DNA of 64,000 bases from Rhodobacteraceae bacterium CCMM004 (GTDB lineage: Bacteria > Pseudomonadota > Alphaproteobacteria > Rhodobacterales > Rhodobacteraceae): positions 620,001 to 684,000 of the forward strand of contig RZWH01000001.1 in NCBI GenBank assembly GCA_004005435.1, written 5' to 3'. The notes beneath the pieces are model-generated. The model saw nothing but the letters and a program-made list of their open reading frames with translations. It was not told the origin of the DNA and did not search any database. The position numbers and the translations under genes were made by a program. The first letter of the stretch is position 1; each line of letters opens with the position of its first letter. Of this stretch, positions 9,655 to 19,769 are shown one piece after another.

Positions 9655-10059
9655 ATGGCAACCGTGAGCAACGTCCGTTTGGACATCGATGAAGTCGACC
9701 GCCGCCGCAGCCGGGTGACCGTGCGCTACCGCATCTGCTATTCCAGTTGCGAGGCGATGGCGAATACCGTTTTCCGCGAGCGGGTGACCCTCCGCGGGGA
9801 CGATCCGGTTTGGGACGACCACCTCCTGACGCTCCGGTCCAGCTGCGTCAAAGCAACCCAGGGGTGTGTCGAGCGGTCGGTCAGCGCCGTGGTCGCCACC
9901 TCCAGCCTGGATGAAGACGCCGACACCATCGTCCTCGGCTGGGTCTGGGGCAACAAGGACGAGGTCTATGCCCGGGTCGAACTGGACCCCTTCGAGCCCC
10001 GGCGCAGCCAGGGCGACAGCGGCAACATCGTCGCCCATTTCGGCCCCGCCCGAAACTGA
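9655..10059 (+). CDS. Small conserved-looking protein of unknown function
   Basis: 134 residues, not recognised. It looks beta-rich and soluble, has four cysteines (two pairs, SSCEA and RSSCVKATQGC) and no signal peptide. The ATG at 9655 is preceded by a strong AAGGAG site in an AT-richer leader. A GTG at 9622 is in frame but poorer. It is monocistronic and divergent from rpiA; the leader of about 200 bases should carry its promoter. Confidence 0.7.
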   Translation: MATVSNVRLDIDEVDRRRSRVTVRYRICYSSCEAMANTVFRERVTLRGDDPVWDDHLLTLRSSCVKATQGCVERSVSAVVATSSLDEDADTIVLGWVWGNKDEVYARVELDPFEPRRSQGDSGNIVAHFGPARN

Positions 10060-10148
10060 GGTCCCGGCGGATCGGGCATCGGGCAGTCCGTCCCTGCGCC
10101 CCTCCCTCGCGGGGCGGCGAGCGCCCGGTCCGCAGCGGCAGGGGATCA

Positions 10149-10691
10149 TCAGGTCTCCTGCCGCAGGGTCGCGACCGCGGCCACCACCTCGGCCAGGGAC
10201 AGCAGCCCGTCGCCGTCCCCGTCGAGCGTCAACAGCGCCATCAGCGCGGCCACGTCGCCGGCGTCCACCTCCTTCATCGCCACGCGGCCCGCGCGGTCGT
10301 GGATCTCGGCCGGATCGGCGACGCCCGAGCCGTCGCGGTCGGCGTCGGCAAAGGCCAGCGCCAGCCGCCCACGGACCCCGGGGGTCGACACCGACTGCAC
10401 CACCGCCAGCTCCTCCGCCGACACCTGAAGATCGCCGTCCAGATCGGCCTCGCGCAACCGCCGCACCTCCCGCGCGCGGATCCGGGCGCGCACCATCGCC
10501 ACGTGCCGCGCAACGCCGTCGGGGCCCAAGAGGCCGTCCTGGCCGTGCCCCAGGATCAGCGCCGCGGCCTCCTCCAGAACCCGGTCGGGCCGCTCCGCCA
10601 TCCGCTGGGCCAGGGCCGCCGCGCTCCCGCCCGCCGCCGCAGGCGCCGCCACCGCGGCCCATAGCCATAGACAGAGCCAGGTCCGCCACAT
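10149..10691 (-). CDS. Secreted EF-hand calcium-binding protein
   Basis: About 180 residues with a signal peptide (MWRTWLCLWLWAAVAAPAAA). Three EF-hand-type loops follow: DLDGDLQVSAEE, DADRDGSGVADPAE and DGDGDGLLSLAE. It should bind calcium in the periplasm or outside the cell; the partner is unknown. An in-frame ATG nine bases further upstream (10700) is the alternative start. It is divergent from sdaA across 132 bases. Confidence 0.8.
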   Translation of the reverse strand: MWRTWLCLWLWAAVAAPAAAGGSAAALAQRMAERPDRVLEEAAALILGHGQDGLLGPDGVARHVAMVRARIRAREVRRLREADLDGDLQVSAEELAVVQSVSTPGVRGRLALAFADADRDGSGVADPAEIHDRAGRVAMKEVDAGDVAALMALLTLDGDGDGLLSLAEVVAAVATLRQET

Positions 10692-10823
10692 CGCCGCCAC
10701 CTCCGTTCCCGTTTTGCCCCACCCACTGTGCCGCCCTTCGGTTAACAGCGCATTAAGGTCGCAGCGGGACTTGCCGCCCCCGCGCCCCGGACGCTAGGGA
10801 TCGACGGAGCGAAAGGGCCGCCC

Positions 10824-12197
10824 ATGTTCATCTCCGTTCTCGACCTCTTCAAGATCGGCATCGGGCCGTCCTCGTCGCACACGATGGGGCCGATGGTGGC
10901 GGCCGCGCGGTTTCTCGACGGCCTGCGCGCCTCGCCGTTCTCGCCCCACGGGGTGCGCGCCGTCCTGCACGGCTCGCTCGCCTTCACCGGCGTCGGCCAC
11001 GCCACCGACCGCGCGGTGATCCTGGGCCTCGCCGGGTTTCGGCCCGACGACTACGACGCAGAGGCCGCAGAGGCCGCCCTGGCGCAGATCCGCGCCGACG
11101 GCCGCGTGGCGCCGGAGGGGCTGCCGTCGCTGGCCTTCGCCCCCGACCGGGATCTGGCGTTCGACTACGATGCCCCGCTGCCGGGCCACGCCAACGGTCT
11201 GGTCCTCGCCGCCACCGACGCACAGGGCGACGTCCTGGTGCAGGAGACCTATTATTCGGTGGGCGGCGGCTTCGTCCTGACCGAGGACGAGTTGGCCCAG
11301 GGCCGCGACACCGACGACGGCCCGCCGGTTCCCTACCCGTTCAAAAGCGCCGCCGAGATGCTGGAGATGTGCGCCGAGACGGGCCAGTCGGTGGCGGAGT
11401 TGAAGCGCGCCAACGAGTTGAGCCGCCGACCTGCGGCCGATCTGGACGCCGGGCTCGGCCGCATCTGGGCAGTGATGTCGGACTGCATCGACCGGGGCCT
11501 GGCCGCCGACGGCATCCTGCCCGGCGGGCTCCAGGTGCGGCGCCGCGCGGGCTCGATCCACAATGCGCTGTTGGCCGAGCGGGGGCTGAACCGCGCCGCC
11601 CCCCACGCCATCAACGACTGGATGAGCGTCTACGCCATGGCGGTGAACGAGGAGAACGCCGCCGGAGGGCAGGTCGTGACCGCGCCCACGAACGGCGCCG
11701 CGGGGGTGGTGCCGGCGACGATCCGCTACTGGCTGGACCATGTGGTGGGGGCGTCGACCGCGCGGGTGCCCGAGTTCCTGCTGACCGCGGCGGCGATCGG
11801 CGGGCTGGTCAAGCACAACGCCTCGATCTCAGGCGCCGAGTGTGGCTGTCAGGCCGAGGTGGGCAGCGCCAGCGCCATGGCGGCGGCCGGGCTCTGCGCC
11901 GTCATGGGCGGCACCCCCGCGCAGGTGGAAAACGCCGCCGAGATCGCGCTGGAGCACCATCTGGGCATGACCTGCGACCCGGTGAAGGGGCTGGTGCAGG
12001 TGCCCTGCATCGAGCGCAACGGCCTCGGCGCGATCAAGGCGGTGTCGGCGGCGTCCCTGTCGCTGCGCGGGGACGGGACGCATTTCGTGCCGCTGGACGC
12101 GGCCATCGAGACCATGCGCCAGACCGGCGAGGACATGAGCCACAAGTACAAGGAGACCGCACTGGGCGGCCTCGCGGTGAACGTGCCGAACTGCTGA
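10824..12197 (+). CDS. sdaA: L-serine ammonia-lyase (L-serine dehydratase)
   Basis: 457 residues, the single-chain [4Fe-4S] type. It deaminates serine to pyruvate and ammonia. The N-terminal domain begins with [18 protein letters not shown], a hallmark of the family. The C-terminal catalytic domain carries [16 protein letters not shown] and [18 protein letters not shown] with cluster cysteines. It is monocistronic and followed by a 612-base gene-free stretch with structured repeats. Confidence 0.97.
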   Translation: MFISVLDLFKIGIGPSSSHTMGPMVAAARFLDGLRASPFSPHGVRAVLHGSLAFTGVGHATDRAVILGLAGFRPDDYDAEAAEAALAQIRADGRVAPEGLPSLAFAPDRDLAFDYDAPLPGHANGLVLAATDAQGDVLVQETYYSVGGGFVLTEDELAQGRDTDDGPPVPYPFKSAAEMLEMCAETGQSVAELKRANELSRRPAADLDAGLGRIWAVMSDCIDRGLAADGILPGGLQVRRRAGSIHNALLAERGLNRAAPHAINDWMSVYAMAVNEENAAGGQVVTAPTNGAAGVVPATIRYWLDHVVGASTARVPEFLLTAAAIGGLVKHNASISGAECGCQAEVGSASAMAAAGLCAVMGGTPAQVENAAEIALEHHLGMTCDPVKGLVQVPCIERNGLGAIKAVSAASLSLRGDGTHFVPLDAAIETMRQTGEDMSHKYKETALGGLAVNVPNC

Positions 12198-12250
12198 GGG
12201 CGGGGATCTCGGGCGGAAACGGTCGCGGGAAGTGGTTCGGTCCGCCGAGA

Positions 12251-12434
12251 GGCGCCGCGCCCAGCCCCCTCGCTCCGCCCGGCGGGCACCGCCGGGCAGC
12301 GCCGTCCCGCCCCCCCCCGGGGCGGCGCTTTTGGCGAAGACGGTGCAGGCGCCGCGGAGTGGATGCTTGTGGGACCGCCCTGCGCGGCCCAACCCTGCCC
12401 CGGCGGGACGGCGCAGCCCTCGTTTCTGAGCCGA
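12251..12434 (+). repeat. GC-rich structured intergenic repeat, copy 1
   Basis: It begins GGCGCCGCGCCCAGCCCC. A short hairpin (CCCGGCGG/CCGCCGGG) follows, then an arm GGGCAGCGCCGTCCCGCC at 12294-12311, a run of nine C, GGGGCGGCGCTT, about 80 variable bases, and a closing arm at 12402-12419 that is the reverse complement of the first with one mismatch. The same plan recurs at 12552 and 20373. Confidence 0.7.
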
Positions 12435-12551
12435 AACGCGCAGCCCGCGCCCCGGTCCGTTGATCCACAAGCGCTTTGCTCTCACCGTGAGTTGGACAAG
12501 ACATCGGCGCCGCGGCCTCTTCGCCCCCCTTTCCAATCGCGGGTTGCCCAC

Positions 12552-12733
12552 GGCGCCGCGCCCAGCCCCCACGCCCCGCCCGGCGGCACGCCGGGCAGCG
12601 CGTCGCGCCCCCCCCCCGGGGGCGGCGCTTATGGCGAAGGTGGTTCAGTCGCCGCACGGGTGAGGCCTTTGGAACCGTCGAGTGCCGCTCGGGCCGCCCC
12701 GGCGGGACGGCGCTGCCCTTGTTTCCGAGCCGA
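12552..12733 (+). repeat. GC-rich structured intergenic repeat, copy 2
   Basis: Same layout as copy 1 and about 300 bases downstream, in direct orientation. The leading hairpin is CCCGGCG with a three-base loop and CGCCGGG, so its loop is shorter while the arms are kept. The C run is ten bases. The closing arm reads GGCGGGACGGCGCTGCCC and is followed by the same TTTC-GAGCCGA tail as copy 1. The middle of the element is poorly conserved between copies. Confidence 0.7.
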
Positions 12734-12809
12734 GGCGGGGTAGGTTGCGGGCCGATCCTTGGGGCGATTGCGTTTCACCTCGGGCGCGTCCTGCTCTAGC
12801 GTCGCCGCC

Positions 12810-13739
12810 ATGGCCCAAGACCGTCCCTTCCTCGGCATCCTGCTGATGCTCGGCTTCTGCGTCGCCGCGCCGCTGGGCGACAGCATGGCCAAACTGTTGG
12901 GCGACACCGTCCCGGTGGCGCAGCTCGTCACCGTCCGCTTTGTCATCCAGGCGCTGCTGCTCGCGCCGTTCCTGGCCCTGGGCCTGGCCCTGCCCCGGGG
13001 CACCCGGATCCTGGGGCTGATCGCGCTGCGCACCGTCCTGCACATCGCCGGTATCGGCATGATGTTCCTGGCGCTGACCTATCTGCCGGTGGCCGAGGCC
13101 ATTGCCATCGCCTTTGTCATGCCGTTCATCATGCTGCTCCTCGGCTGGGCCGTCCTGGGCGAAGAGGTGGGGATGCGCCGCCTCGCCGCCTGCGCCGTGG
13201 GCTTCGCGGGAACTCTGATGGTGGTGCAGCCCACCTTTGCCGAGGTCGGCCCCCCGGCGCTCCTGCCGCTCGGGGTCGCGGTGGTCTTTGCCCTCTTCAT
13301 GCTCACCACTCGAACGGTCGCCAAGGCGGTCGATCCGATCGCGCTGCAACTCGTCAGCGGCGTCATGGCGTCGGCGGTGCTGCTGCCGGTGACGGCGCTC
13401 GGCTGGGCCGCGGGGTGGGCGCCGCTGGTGCCGGTGATGCCGACCGCGGGGGACTTGTGGCTCCTCGCCGCGCTCGGGGTCTTGGGGACCCTGGCGCATC
13501 TCCTGATGACGTGGAGCCTGCGCTTTGCCCCCGCCGCCACCCTCGCCCCGATGCAGTATCTGGAGATTCCGGTGGCAACGCTCGTGGGCTGGGCGATCTT
13601 TCGCGACCTGCCCGACGGGCTGGCCGCCGCGGGCATCTGCGTGACCGTGGCCGCGGGGCTCTACATCGTTCTGCGCGAGCGGGCGCTCACCCGGCCATCA
13701 GCGCCGCCGCCACCGCGTCCAGCGCCGCCCGCGGTGTGA
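12810..13739 (+). CDS. DMT-superfamily transporter (two EamA domains)
   Basis: About 309 residues with ten hydrophobic helices arranged as two EamA repeats (roughly residues 8-140 and 150-285). It is an inner membrane drug/metabolite exporter; the substrate cannot be read from the sequence. The ATG at 12810 was chosen because hydrophobic helix one starts right after it. The proline-rich C-terminal tail is coded in a 53-base overlap with the oppositely oriented thiamine pyrophosphokinase gene. Confidence 0.88.
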   Translation: MAQDRPFLGILLMLGFCVAAPLGDSMAKLLGDTVPVAQLVTVRFVIQALLLAPFLALGLALPRGTRILGLIALRTVLHIAGIGMMFLALTYLPVAEAIAIAFVMPFIMLLLGWAVLGEEVGMRRLAACAVGFAGTLMVVQPTFAEVGPPALLPLGVAVVFALFMLTTRTVAKAVDPIALQLVSGVMASAVLLPVTALGWAAGWAPLVPVMPTAGDLWLLAALGVLGTLAHLLMTWSLRFAPAATLAPMQYLEIPVATLVGWAIFRDLPDGLAAAGICVTVAAGLYIVLRERALTRPSAPPPPRPAPPAV

Positions 13740-14346
13740 TCGCCAGCATTCCCGGCCCATCGAAGCTCAGCCGCACCGGTCCCCCGCACGCCCGGTTCGA
13801 CGTCCCGATGCGACCGTCGGGAGCGAAGTGCAGGCCCTCGATGGGCCAATGCAGCCCCTCAGACACCCCGGTCACCGGCCGCATGGGAAAGAGCGACAGG
13901 CGCGTGCCCGCCGCGAGGTCCAGCCGCAGCCCCCTGCCGGCATGGAAGACAACGTCCCAGGCGGTGAGCAGGATGCAGGGGTGCGGCCAGCGGACCAGCG
14001 CATTGAACGCCGCCAGGCTGTGATCGGCGCGCGCGCCCAGGAACCCGACGCCGATGACCAGGGGCGCGGACACCCGCGCCAGGCATTTCTCGAAATCCGT
14101 GCTCTCCTGCTCGTCGACCCGGTGGAGGCGGTGGGGCCCCAGCGCCGCCTGCGCCGCCGACGACACGGAGTCGAAGTCTCCGATCACGGCCTCCGGCCTG
14201 TGGCCGAGCGCGAGCGCCGCGTCCGCGCCGCCGTCGACGGCCACCAGTCGCGGCCCTCGCGCCAGCGCCGCCGCCAGGTCGGCGGGGTCGAACGCTCCCC
14301 CGCCCAGAAGCGTGATCGGAGCCTCTGCGTCGACAATCACTGCCAT
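13687..14346 (-). CDS. Thiamine diphosphokinase
   Basis: 219 residues. It makes thiamine diphosphate from thiamine and ATP. Family motifs are DGGAD, GDFDS and DEQESTDFEKCL, then a C-terminal beta domain with thiamine-site residues (TSNRACGGPVRLSF). The start has no clear ribosome site; a GTG two codons in is the alternative. Its 3' end overlaps the 3' end of the EamA gene by 53 bases in convergent orientation, an unusually long antisense overlap. Confidence 0.9.
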   Translation of the reverse strand: MAVIVDAEAPITLLGGGAFDPADLAAALARGPRLVAVDGGADAALALGHRPEAVIGDFDSVSSAAQAALGPHRLHRVDEQESTDFEKCLARVSAPLVIGVGFLGARADHSLAAFNALVRWPHPCILLTAWDVVFHAGRGLRLDLAAGTRLSLFPMRPVTGVSEGLHWPIEGLHFAPDGRIGTSNRACGGPVRLSFDGPGMLAITPRAALDAVAAALMAG

Positions 14347-14489
14347 CAGGGCCGGATTAACACTATATTTGGCGACAGATCACATTCTGGTCCGCAAATG
14401 ATCGCGGCGATTGCGCAGTTCCGTTCCCATTGCCGCCGCGCCGCATGGTAAGCATCGACGCAATCCTGGGGGAAGAAAGCGAGTAAGCG

Positions 14490-17405
14490 ATGGTTGGGTC
14501 CAACAAGATCCTGACGGTGTCCTACGGCACCTTCTCCTGCACGCTGGAGGGCTTCGATCAGCCGTTTAGCACGATGCAGCAGATTGCGGAATATTTCCGG
14601 GATCTCGCGGCGGACGATCGCTATTTCGGCGCCGAGCCGCCGCAGCCCGACGCCGAGATGCTGCACCGGATCGCCGAGCGCGAGATCCAGCGGCGGGTCG
14701 AGGCGCGGGTGGAGAAGGGGGGCGTCGTGCTGCGCCCCGCTCCGGTGACCGGGGCCGACCGGCTGCCCGCCCCTGCGCCCGCCGCTGCCGCGCCCGAGCG
14801 GCCCCGCGACCCGACGCCCCGCCGCACCCCCGCGCCGGCCTATGCCGGGGACGATGGCGGCGACGACCTGGAGACCCCCGGCTTCGAGGTCGAGATCGAC
14901 GGCGACAGCGTCGCGGCCAAGCTCAGCCGCATCCGCGCCGTGGTCGCCCGGGCCCGCGCCGCGCGCAGCGCCGACTACGAAGAGGACGAGCCGGTCGAGG
15001 CGTCCGTCCTGTCTGGCGACATCGAGACGGCCTTTGCCGCGGTCGACGACGCCGCCGCGCCCGACGCCGGGACGGCCGACGCCGGACTGGCCGAGACGTC
15101 GGACGAGTCCGAACCCGCCTGGACCGCGCTCCAGGCGATGGAGGACGACGTCGAGACGGCTCCGGAAGAGGACCGGACGCCTGAGCTGGACGCCGCCGAG
15201 ACCGCTGCCGCCGCCGCCGCCGGTTCGGACGCCGCCGATGCCCTGCCGGCGGTCGACCCCGAAAGCATCGCCGCCCAACTCCCCGACGCCCTCTCCTCCG
15301 ACGCTCCGGCCGACCAGGACGCGGCGGACATGGCCGATCTCCCCGACACCGAGGCCGCGGACGAGGCCGCCGCCGGGGCGGACACCGCGGACGCCCTACC
15401 CGAGGTCGACCCTGAGGGGATCGCCGTCCACCTGCCCGACGCCCTGCACTCCGGCGCGGTTGCAGACGAGGACGCAGCAGACCAGCACGACACCGACAGC
15501 GCGCGGGCCGCGGCGAACAAAGCCGTGACAGAGACCGACACTGCCAAGCCTCTGCCCCAGGTCGACCCCGAGGGGATCGCGGCCCACCTGCCCCGGGACG
15601 ACGACGAGCCGGCCACGGAGACGGTGGCAGCCGCTCTCGCCCGCGCGGAAACCGCGGCAGATATCGACGCGCCGGGCGATCGGGACGACGCAGCGGCGGA
15701 CGCGACCGACACAGTCGGTATGGACGTCTCCGAGGATGCGGACGCCGATTCGGCACCGGACGTCGAGGGCGCCGACACCAGTGCGGAGGGCCCGTTCGAG
15801 GACGGGGACGAGGACGACGTTTCACTGCAAACGGCGCCGAACGCCGACGACGGTGCGGCGTCCGAGACCGCTCCGGCGGTCGACACTGACGGCTCCGAAG
15901 AGACAGGCACCGACGCGGCCCTCGCGGCAGCGGTGGAGGCCGCGGACGCGCCGACCGGGGCCGCAGACGCCGCGGAAAGGAGAGAGCCCGCACCCGTCGC
16001 GGCGATGGATGACGACGAGGCCCCGTCGTCCGAGACCGAGGAGGAGGCCGCCACCGCCGAGGCGCTCAAGGCCGCGGCCGCGGCCGCCGCGGCGGCGGCC
16101 GACGACCCCGATGTGGACATGTCGGCGCTGATGAAGCCCGGCCACGGCGACGAAACCGACGACGAAGACGACCATGTGCCCCTGCGGCTGACCCCCGAGG
16201 TGCGGGCGGAGGTTCAGGAGGCCGACGCCGCCCCAGAGGACACGCCGGACGTCGCCGCCACCCTAGACAACGACGAGGAGGAGGACGTCGCCGAAGAGGT
16301 CGCGGAAGAGCCTCGGCCCGTCGTCACCCCGCGCCGGCCCCATGCCCGGATCGTCAAGCTCAAGCGCAGCGACTTCGAGGCGGCCCTGGCCGCGGGCGAC
16401 ATCGAAGAGGTGGACGAGGACGACGACGACGACGATCTCTTGGCCGACGTCGACGACCCGGCCGACGACGACACCGACGCGCCGGTCGCCGCGGAGGCCG
16501 ACGAGGACGACGACGCGCTGACCGCCGACATCCGCACCATCATCGGCGACAGCTCGCTCGACCCCGAGGAGGAGGCGGAGCTCGCCGCCGAACTCGCCGC
16601 CGTCGAACGCGAGGCGATGGAGGCCGAGCGGCGCAGCGCCGAGACCGCGGCTGCCGCGCTGGACGAGGATGACGACGAGCCCGCCGATACCGCACCCGCC
16701 GCAAACGAGGGCGAACAGGCGCTCGACCGGCTGCTCAGCGAAACCAACGCCAAACTCGGCGACAGCGAGGGCAACCGCCGCCGCTCGGCCATCGCTCATC
16801 TCAAGGCCGCGGTCGCCGCGACCAAGGCCGACCGCCTCTTGCGCAACGTGCGGCAGAAAAACGACGCCGAGACGTTGAACCGCTATCGCGACGACCTGGC
16901 CCAGGTGGTCCGCCCGCGGCGCCCGGCGGCCGCCGAACTGCGCGGCCGGGACGCCGCCCCCCGGCGCCCGTCCGACCCCACCGCCGAGCGACCGGCGCCC
17001 TTGATGCTGGTGTCCTCGCTCAGGGTCGACACGCCAGACGGCCGACCCCAGGCGATCCGCCCGCGCCGCATCGTCGCACCCGACGCGCGCCCGGCCGAAG
17101 CAGCGCCCAGCGTCCGCAGCTTTGGCGACTTCGCCGCAGAGATGGGCGCGACCGAGCTGCCCGACCTCTTGGAGGCGGCGGCGGCCTATGCGCAGATGGT
17201 CGAGGGCAAGTCCGAGGTGTCACGAACCGAGATCATGCGCCGCGTCGCCGCGCTGGACCCCGACAACGCGCCGACACGGGAACAGGGGCTCAAGAGCTTC
17301 GGCCACCTGTTGAGATCGGGCCGCATCCGCAAGCTCAAGCGCGGGGTCTTCACCCTGTCCGACGACACGCCCCTTGCGGAAAAGGCACGCGCCCACGGCG
17401 GCTGA
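14490..17405 (+). CDS. Large acidic Ala/Asp-rich protein with conserved ends, function unknown
   Basis: 971 residues. The first 85 are ordinary and look conserved ([39 protein letters not shown], then [18 protein letters not shown]). The middle 650 are a very acidic Ala/Asp/Glu low-complexity region that includes three units of about 50 residues centred on [20 protein letters not shown] and [10 protein letters not shown] (near residues 250, 300 and 353). The last 100 residues (from [20 protein letters not shown] to the end) resemble a winged-helix domain with [20 protein letters not shown]. No signal peptide. I associate this N-terminus with Rhodobacterales proteins that lack a function. The middle is probably a disordered linker. 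Confidence 0.85.
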   Translation: MVGSNKILTVSYGTFSCTLEGFDQPFSTMQQIAEYFRDLAADDRYFGAEPPQPDAEMLHRIAEREIQRRVEARVEKGGVVLRPAPVTGADRLPAPAPAAAAPERPRDPTPRRTPAPAYAGDDGGDDLETPGFEVEIDGDSVAAKLSRIRAVVARARAARSADYEEDEPVEASVLSGDIETAFAAVDDAAAPDAGTADAGLAETSDESEPAWTALQAMEDDVETAPEEDRTPELDAAETAAAAAAGSDAADALPAVDPESIAAQLPDALSSDAPADQDAADMADLPDTEAADEAAAGADTADALPEVDPEGIAVHLPDALHSGAVADEDAADQHDTDSARAAANKAVTETDTAKPLPQVDPEGIAAHLPRDDDEPATETVAAALARAETAADIDAPGDRDDAAADATDTVGMDVSEDADADSAPDVEGADTSAEGPFEDGDEDDVSLQTAPNADDGAASETAPAVDTDGSEETGTDAALAAAVEAADAPTGAADAAERREPAPVAAMDDDEAPSSETEEEAATAEALKAAAAAAAAAADDPDVDMSALMKPGHGDETDDEDDHVPLRLTPEVRAEVQEADAAPEDTPDVAATLDNDEEEDVAEEVAEEPRPVVTPRRPHARIVKLKRSDFEAALAAGDIEEVDEDDDDDDLLADVDDPADDDTDAPVAAEADEDDDALTADIRTIIGDSSLDPEEEAELAAELAAVEREAMEAERRSAETAAAALDEDDDEPADTAPAANEGEQALDRLLSETNAKLGDSEGNRRRSAIAHLKAAVAATKADRLLRNVRQKNDAETLNRYRDDLAQVVRPRRPAAAELRGRDAAPRRPSDPTAERPAPLMLVSSLRVDTPDGRPQAIRPRRIVAPDARPAEAAPSVRSFGDFAAEMGATELPDLLEAAAAYAQMVEGKSEVSRTEIMRRVAALDPDNAPTREQGLKSFGHLLRSGRIRKLKRGVFTLSDDTPLAEKARAHGG

Positions 17406-17413
17406 TCCTGGCG

Positions 17414-17458
17414 CGATCTTTCGACGAAAGATCGTCACGAATTTTCGTCGAAAATTCG
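17414..17458. terminator. Twin 21-bp palindromes between convergent genes
   Basis: Two perfect odd palindromes of 21 bases (17414-17434 and 17438-17458) lie three bases apart, with cores TTTCGACGAAA and TTTTCGTCGAAAA. Each forms a 10-bp stem around one central base on either strand. They fill the 65-base gap between two converging genes. That position suits a bidirectional terminator; a protein operator is the other possibility. Confidence 0.55.
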
Positions 17459-17470
17459 CCCGCCCCAGGC

Positions 17471-17695
17471 TCAGTCGCGCGGGGCGTCGGGGTCGGCGCG
17501 GCCGACGCCGCGGAACACCGCGCGGAACGGCAGCGCCCAGACGAAGCCCAGGACGATGTAGACCGCGAACTCCACCAGAACGGGGGGGCGGTCGAACAGC
17601 GACACCACCCACAGCGCCGTGGCGATGTAGAGCGGCAGGCCGATCAGCAGGATCACCAGCGACCAGCGCCGTTTGGCCTTGTGGCTGAGCGCCAT
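17471..17695 (-). CDS. DUF2842 family small membrane protein
   Basis: 74 residues. A basic start (MALSHKAKRRW) is followed by two hydrophobic helices (LVILLIGLPLYIATALWVVS and FAVYIVLGFVWALPFRAVFR). It is an alphaproteobacterial inner membrane protein of unknown function. It lies 15 bases downstream of the purA stop on the same strand and is likely cotranscribed with it. Confidence 0.85.
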   Translation of the reverse strand: MALSHKAKRRWSLVILLIGLPLYIATALWVVSLFDRPPVLVEFAVYIVLGFVWALPFRAVFRGVGRADPDAPRD

Positions 17696-17710
17696 GGCGC
17701 CTCCTCGGGG

Positions 17711-19003
<1,293 letters not shown>

Positions 19004-19100
19004 GCCAACTCCCTGCGCTTCGCTCGTTCCGACCGGCGACGCTATAGCCTGCCGCCGCGCAGGGCGAAAGCGACCTCGACCGATCCAGTAGTTGCCGCTA

Positions 19101-19114
19101 TCGTTACGTAACGA
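19101..19114. promoter_or_regulatory. 14-bp perfect palindrome, candidate ArsR-type operator
   Basis: TCGTTACGTAACGA is a perfect 14-base palindrome that ends 26 bases before the start of the ABM gene, whose operon encodes an ArsR-family repressor. Its AT-rich centre stands out in this GC-rich region. A TTGCCG at 19092 could be a -35 element, which would put the palindrome over the promoter. Autoregulation is inferred. Confidence 0.45.
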
Positions 19115-19140
19115 ATCGTTTACTCGTAGAGGACTCGCCC

Positions 19141-19443
19141 ATGGCCGAACTTGCCCTGTTCGTGACCGTCCGCACCAAGGCCGGGCGCCGCGACGACCTG
19201 GTGGCGCTGCGGCGCGCGCATCTGCGACCCCGGGCGGCGGAAAACGCCGCGCAGTCGCGGTACATCCTCGGGCTGGACGCGGAAGACGGGGACGTGATCC
19301 ACATCGCCGAGGTCTACGAGCGGCGCGACGCCTTCGAGGCGAACGCCGCCGCGCCCTGGTGCGCCGCGTATATGGAGGCGGCGGGCCCGCTGCTGGACGG
19401 ACCGCCCACGATGGCCATGGCCCACCCCGAATGGGTCAAGTGA
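19141..19443 (+). CDS. Antibiotic-biosynthesis-monooxygenase (ABM) domain protein
   Basis: 100 residues, a single ferredoxin-like ABM fold similar to YgiN quinol monooxygenases ([20 protein letters not shown], then [16 protein letters not shown]). Such small proteins oxidise quinols or aromatic compounds without a cofactor; the substrate is unknown. An AGAGGAC ribosome site is present. Its stop overlaps the GTG of the ArsR gene, so it leads a three-gene operon. Confidence 0.82.
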   Translation: MAELALFVTVRTKAGRRDDLVALRRAHLRPRAAENAAQSRYILGLDAEDGDVIHIAEVYERRDAFEANAAAPWCAAYMEAAGPLLDGPPTMAMAHPEWVK

Positions 19444-19769
19444 CGCCTGCGCCCGATCCCCGGGGCGACCGCTTTCGCGCCCTGGGCGACCCGACGCGGC
19501 GCGGCATCCTGGCGCTGATCGCCGACGACGAGCGCCCCGCGGGCCAGATCGCCGCCGCCTTCGCCATGACCCGCCCGGGCGTATCGCGGCACCTGCGCAT
19601 CCTCCGCGAGGCCGGGCTGGTGCGGGTGCGCGCGCGGGGGACGACGCGGCTTTACCGCGCCGATACCGAGGCGCTGGCGGACATGGCGCGGTTCTTCGCC
19701 CGGTTCTGGGACGACGGGCTGGCGCGGCTCAAGCACGCAGCCCAGGCCGAGGCGCGCGGCGATGGCTGA
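19440..19769 (+). CDS. ArsR-family winged-helix transcriptional regulator
   Basis: About 109 residues. The HTH core is clear: FRALGDPTRRGILALIADDE, RPAGQIAAAFAMTRPGVSRH and LRILREAGLVRVRARGTTRL. There is no CxCxxC arsenic/metal motif, so it is of the kind often paired with SRPBCC/AHSA1 proteins. The GTG at 19440 overlaps the previous stop (GTGA); an ATG at 19431 is also in frame. It probably represses its own operon through the palindrome upstream. Confidence 0.9.
   Translation: MTPAPDPRGDRFRALGDPTRRGILALIADDERPAGQIAAAFAMTRPGVSRHLRILREAGLVRVRARGTTRLYRADTEALADMARFFARFWDDGLARLKHAAQAEARGDG

Larger units (their letters stand above)
12198..12809 (+). other. Gene-free stretch of 612 bases with two structured repeats
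   Basis: No convincing gene lies between sdaA and the EamA transporter. Reading frames here are short, proline/arginine-rich and without ribosome sites. The stretch holds two copies of the GC-rich structured repeat (listed separately). About 115 bases of unique, somewhat less GC-rich sequence separate the copies. Confidence 0.7.

Noticed and set aside
12300-12630. CRISPR-like or rRNA-like reading of the repeats after sdaA
   Set aside because: Only two long copies with diverged middles, no short regular spacers and no rRNA motifs.
14923-16175. Long frames antisense to or out of frame with the 971-residue acidic protein
   Set aside because: They are Arg/Pro- or Ser/Ala-rich mirror products of GC-rich Asp/Ala codons and lack ribosome sites.
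14490-17405. Annotation of the acidic protein as a chemotaxis or Tol/TonB-type protein
   Set aside because: No CheA, kinase or TonB motif is visible; acidic low complexity alone invites such false matches.
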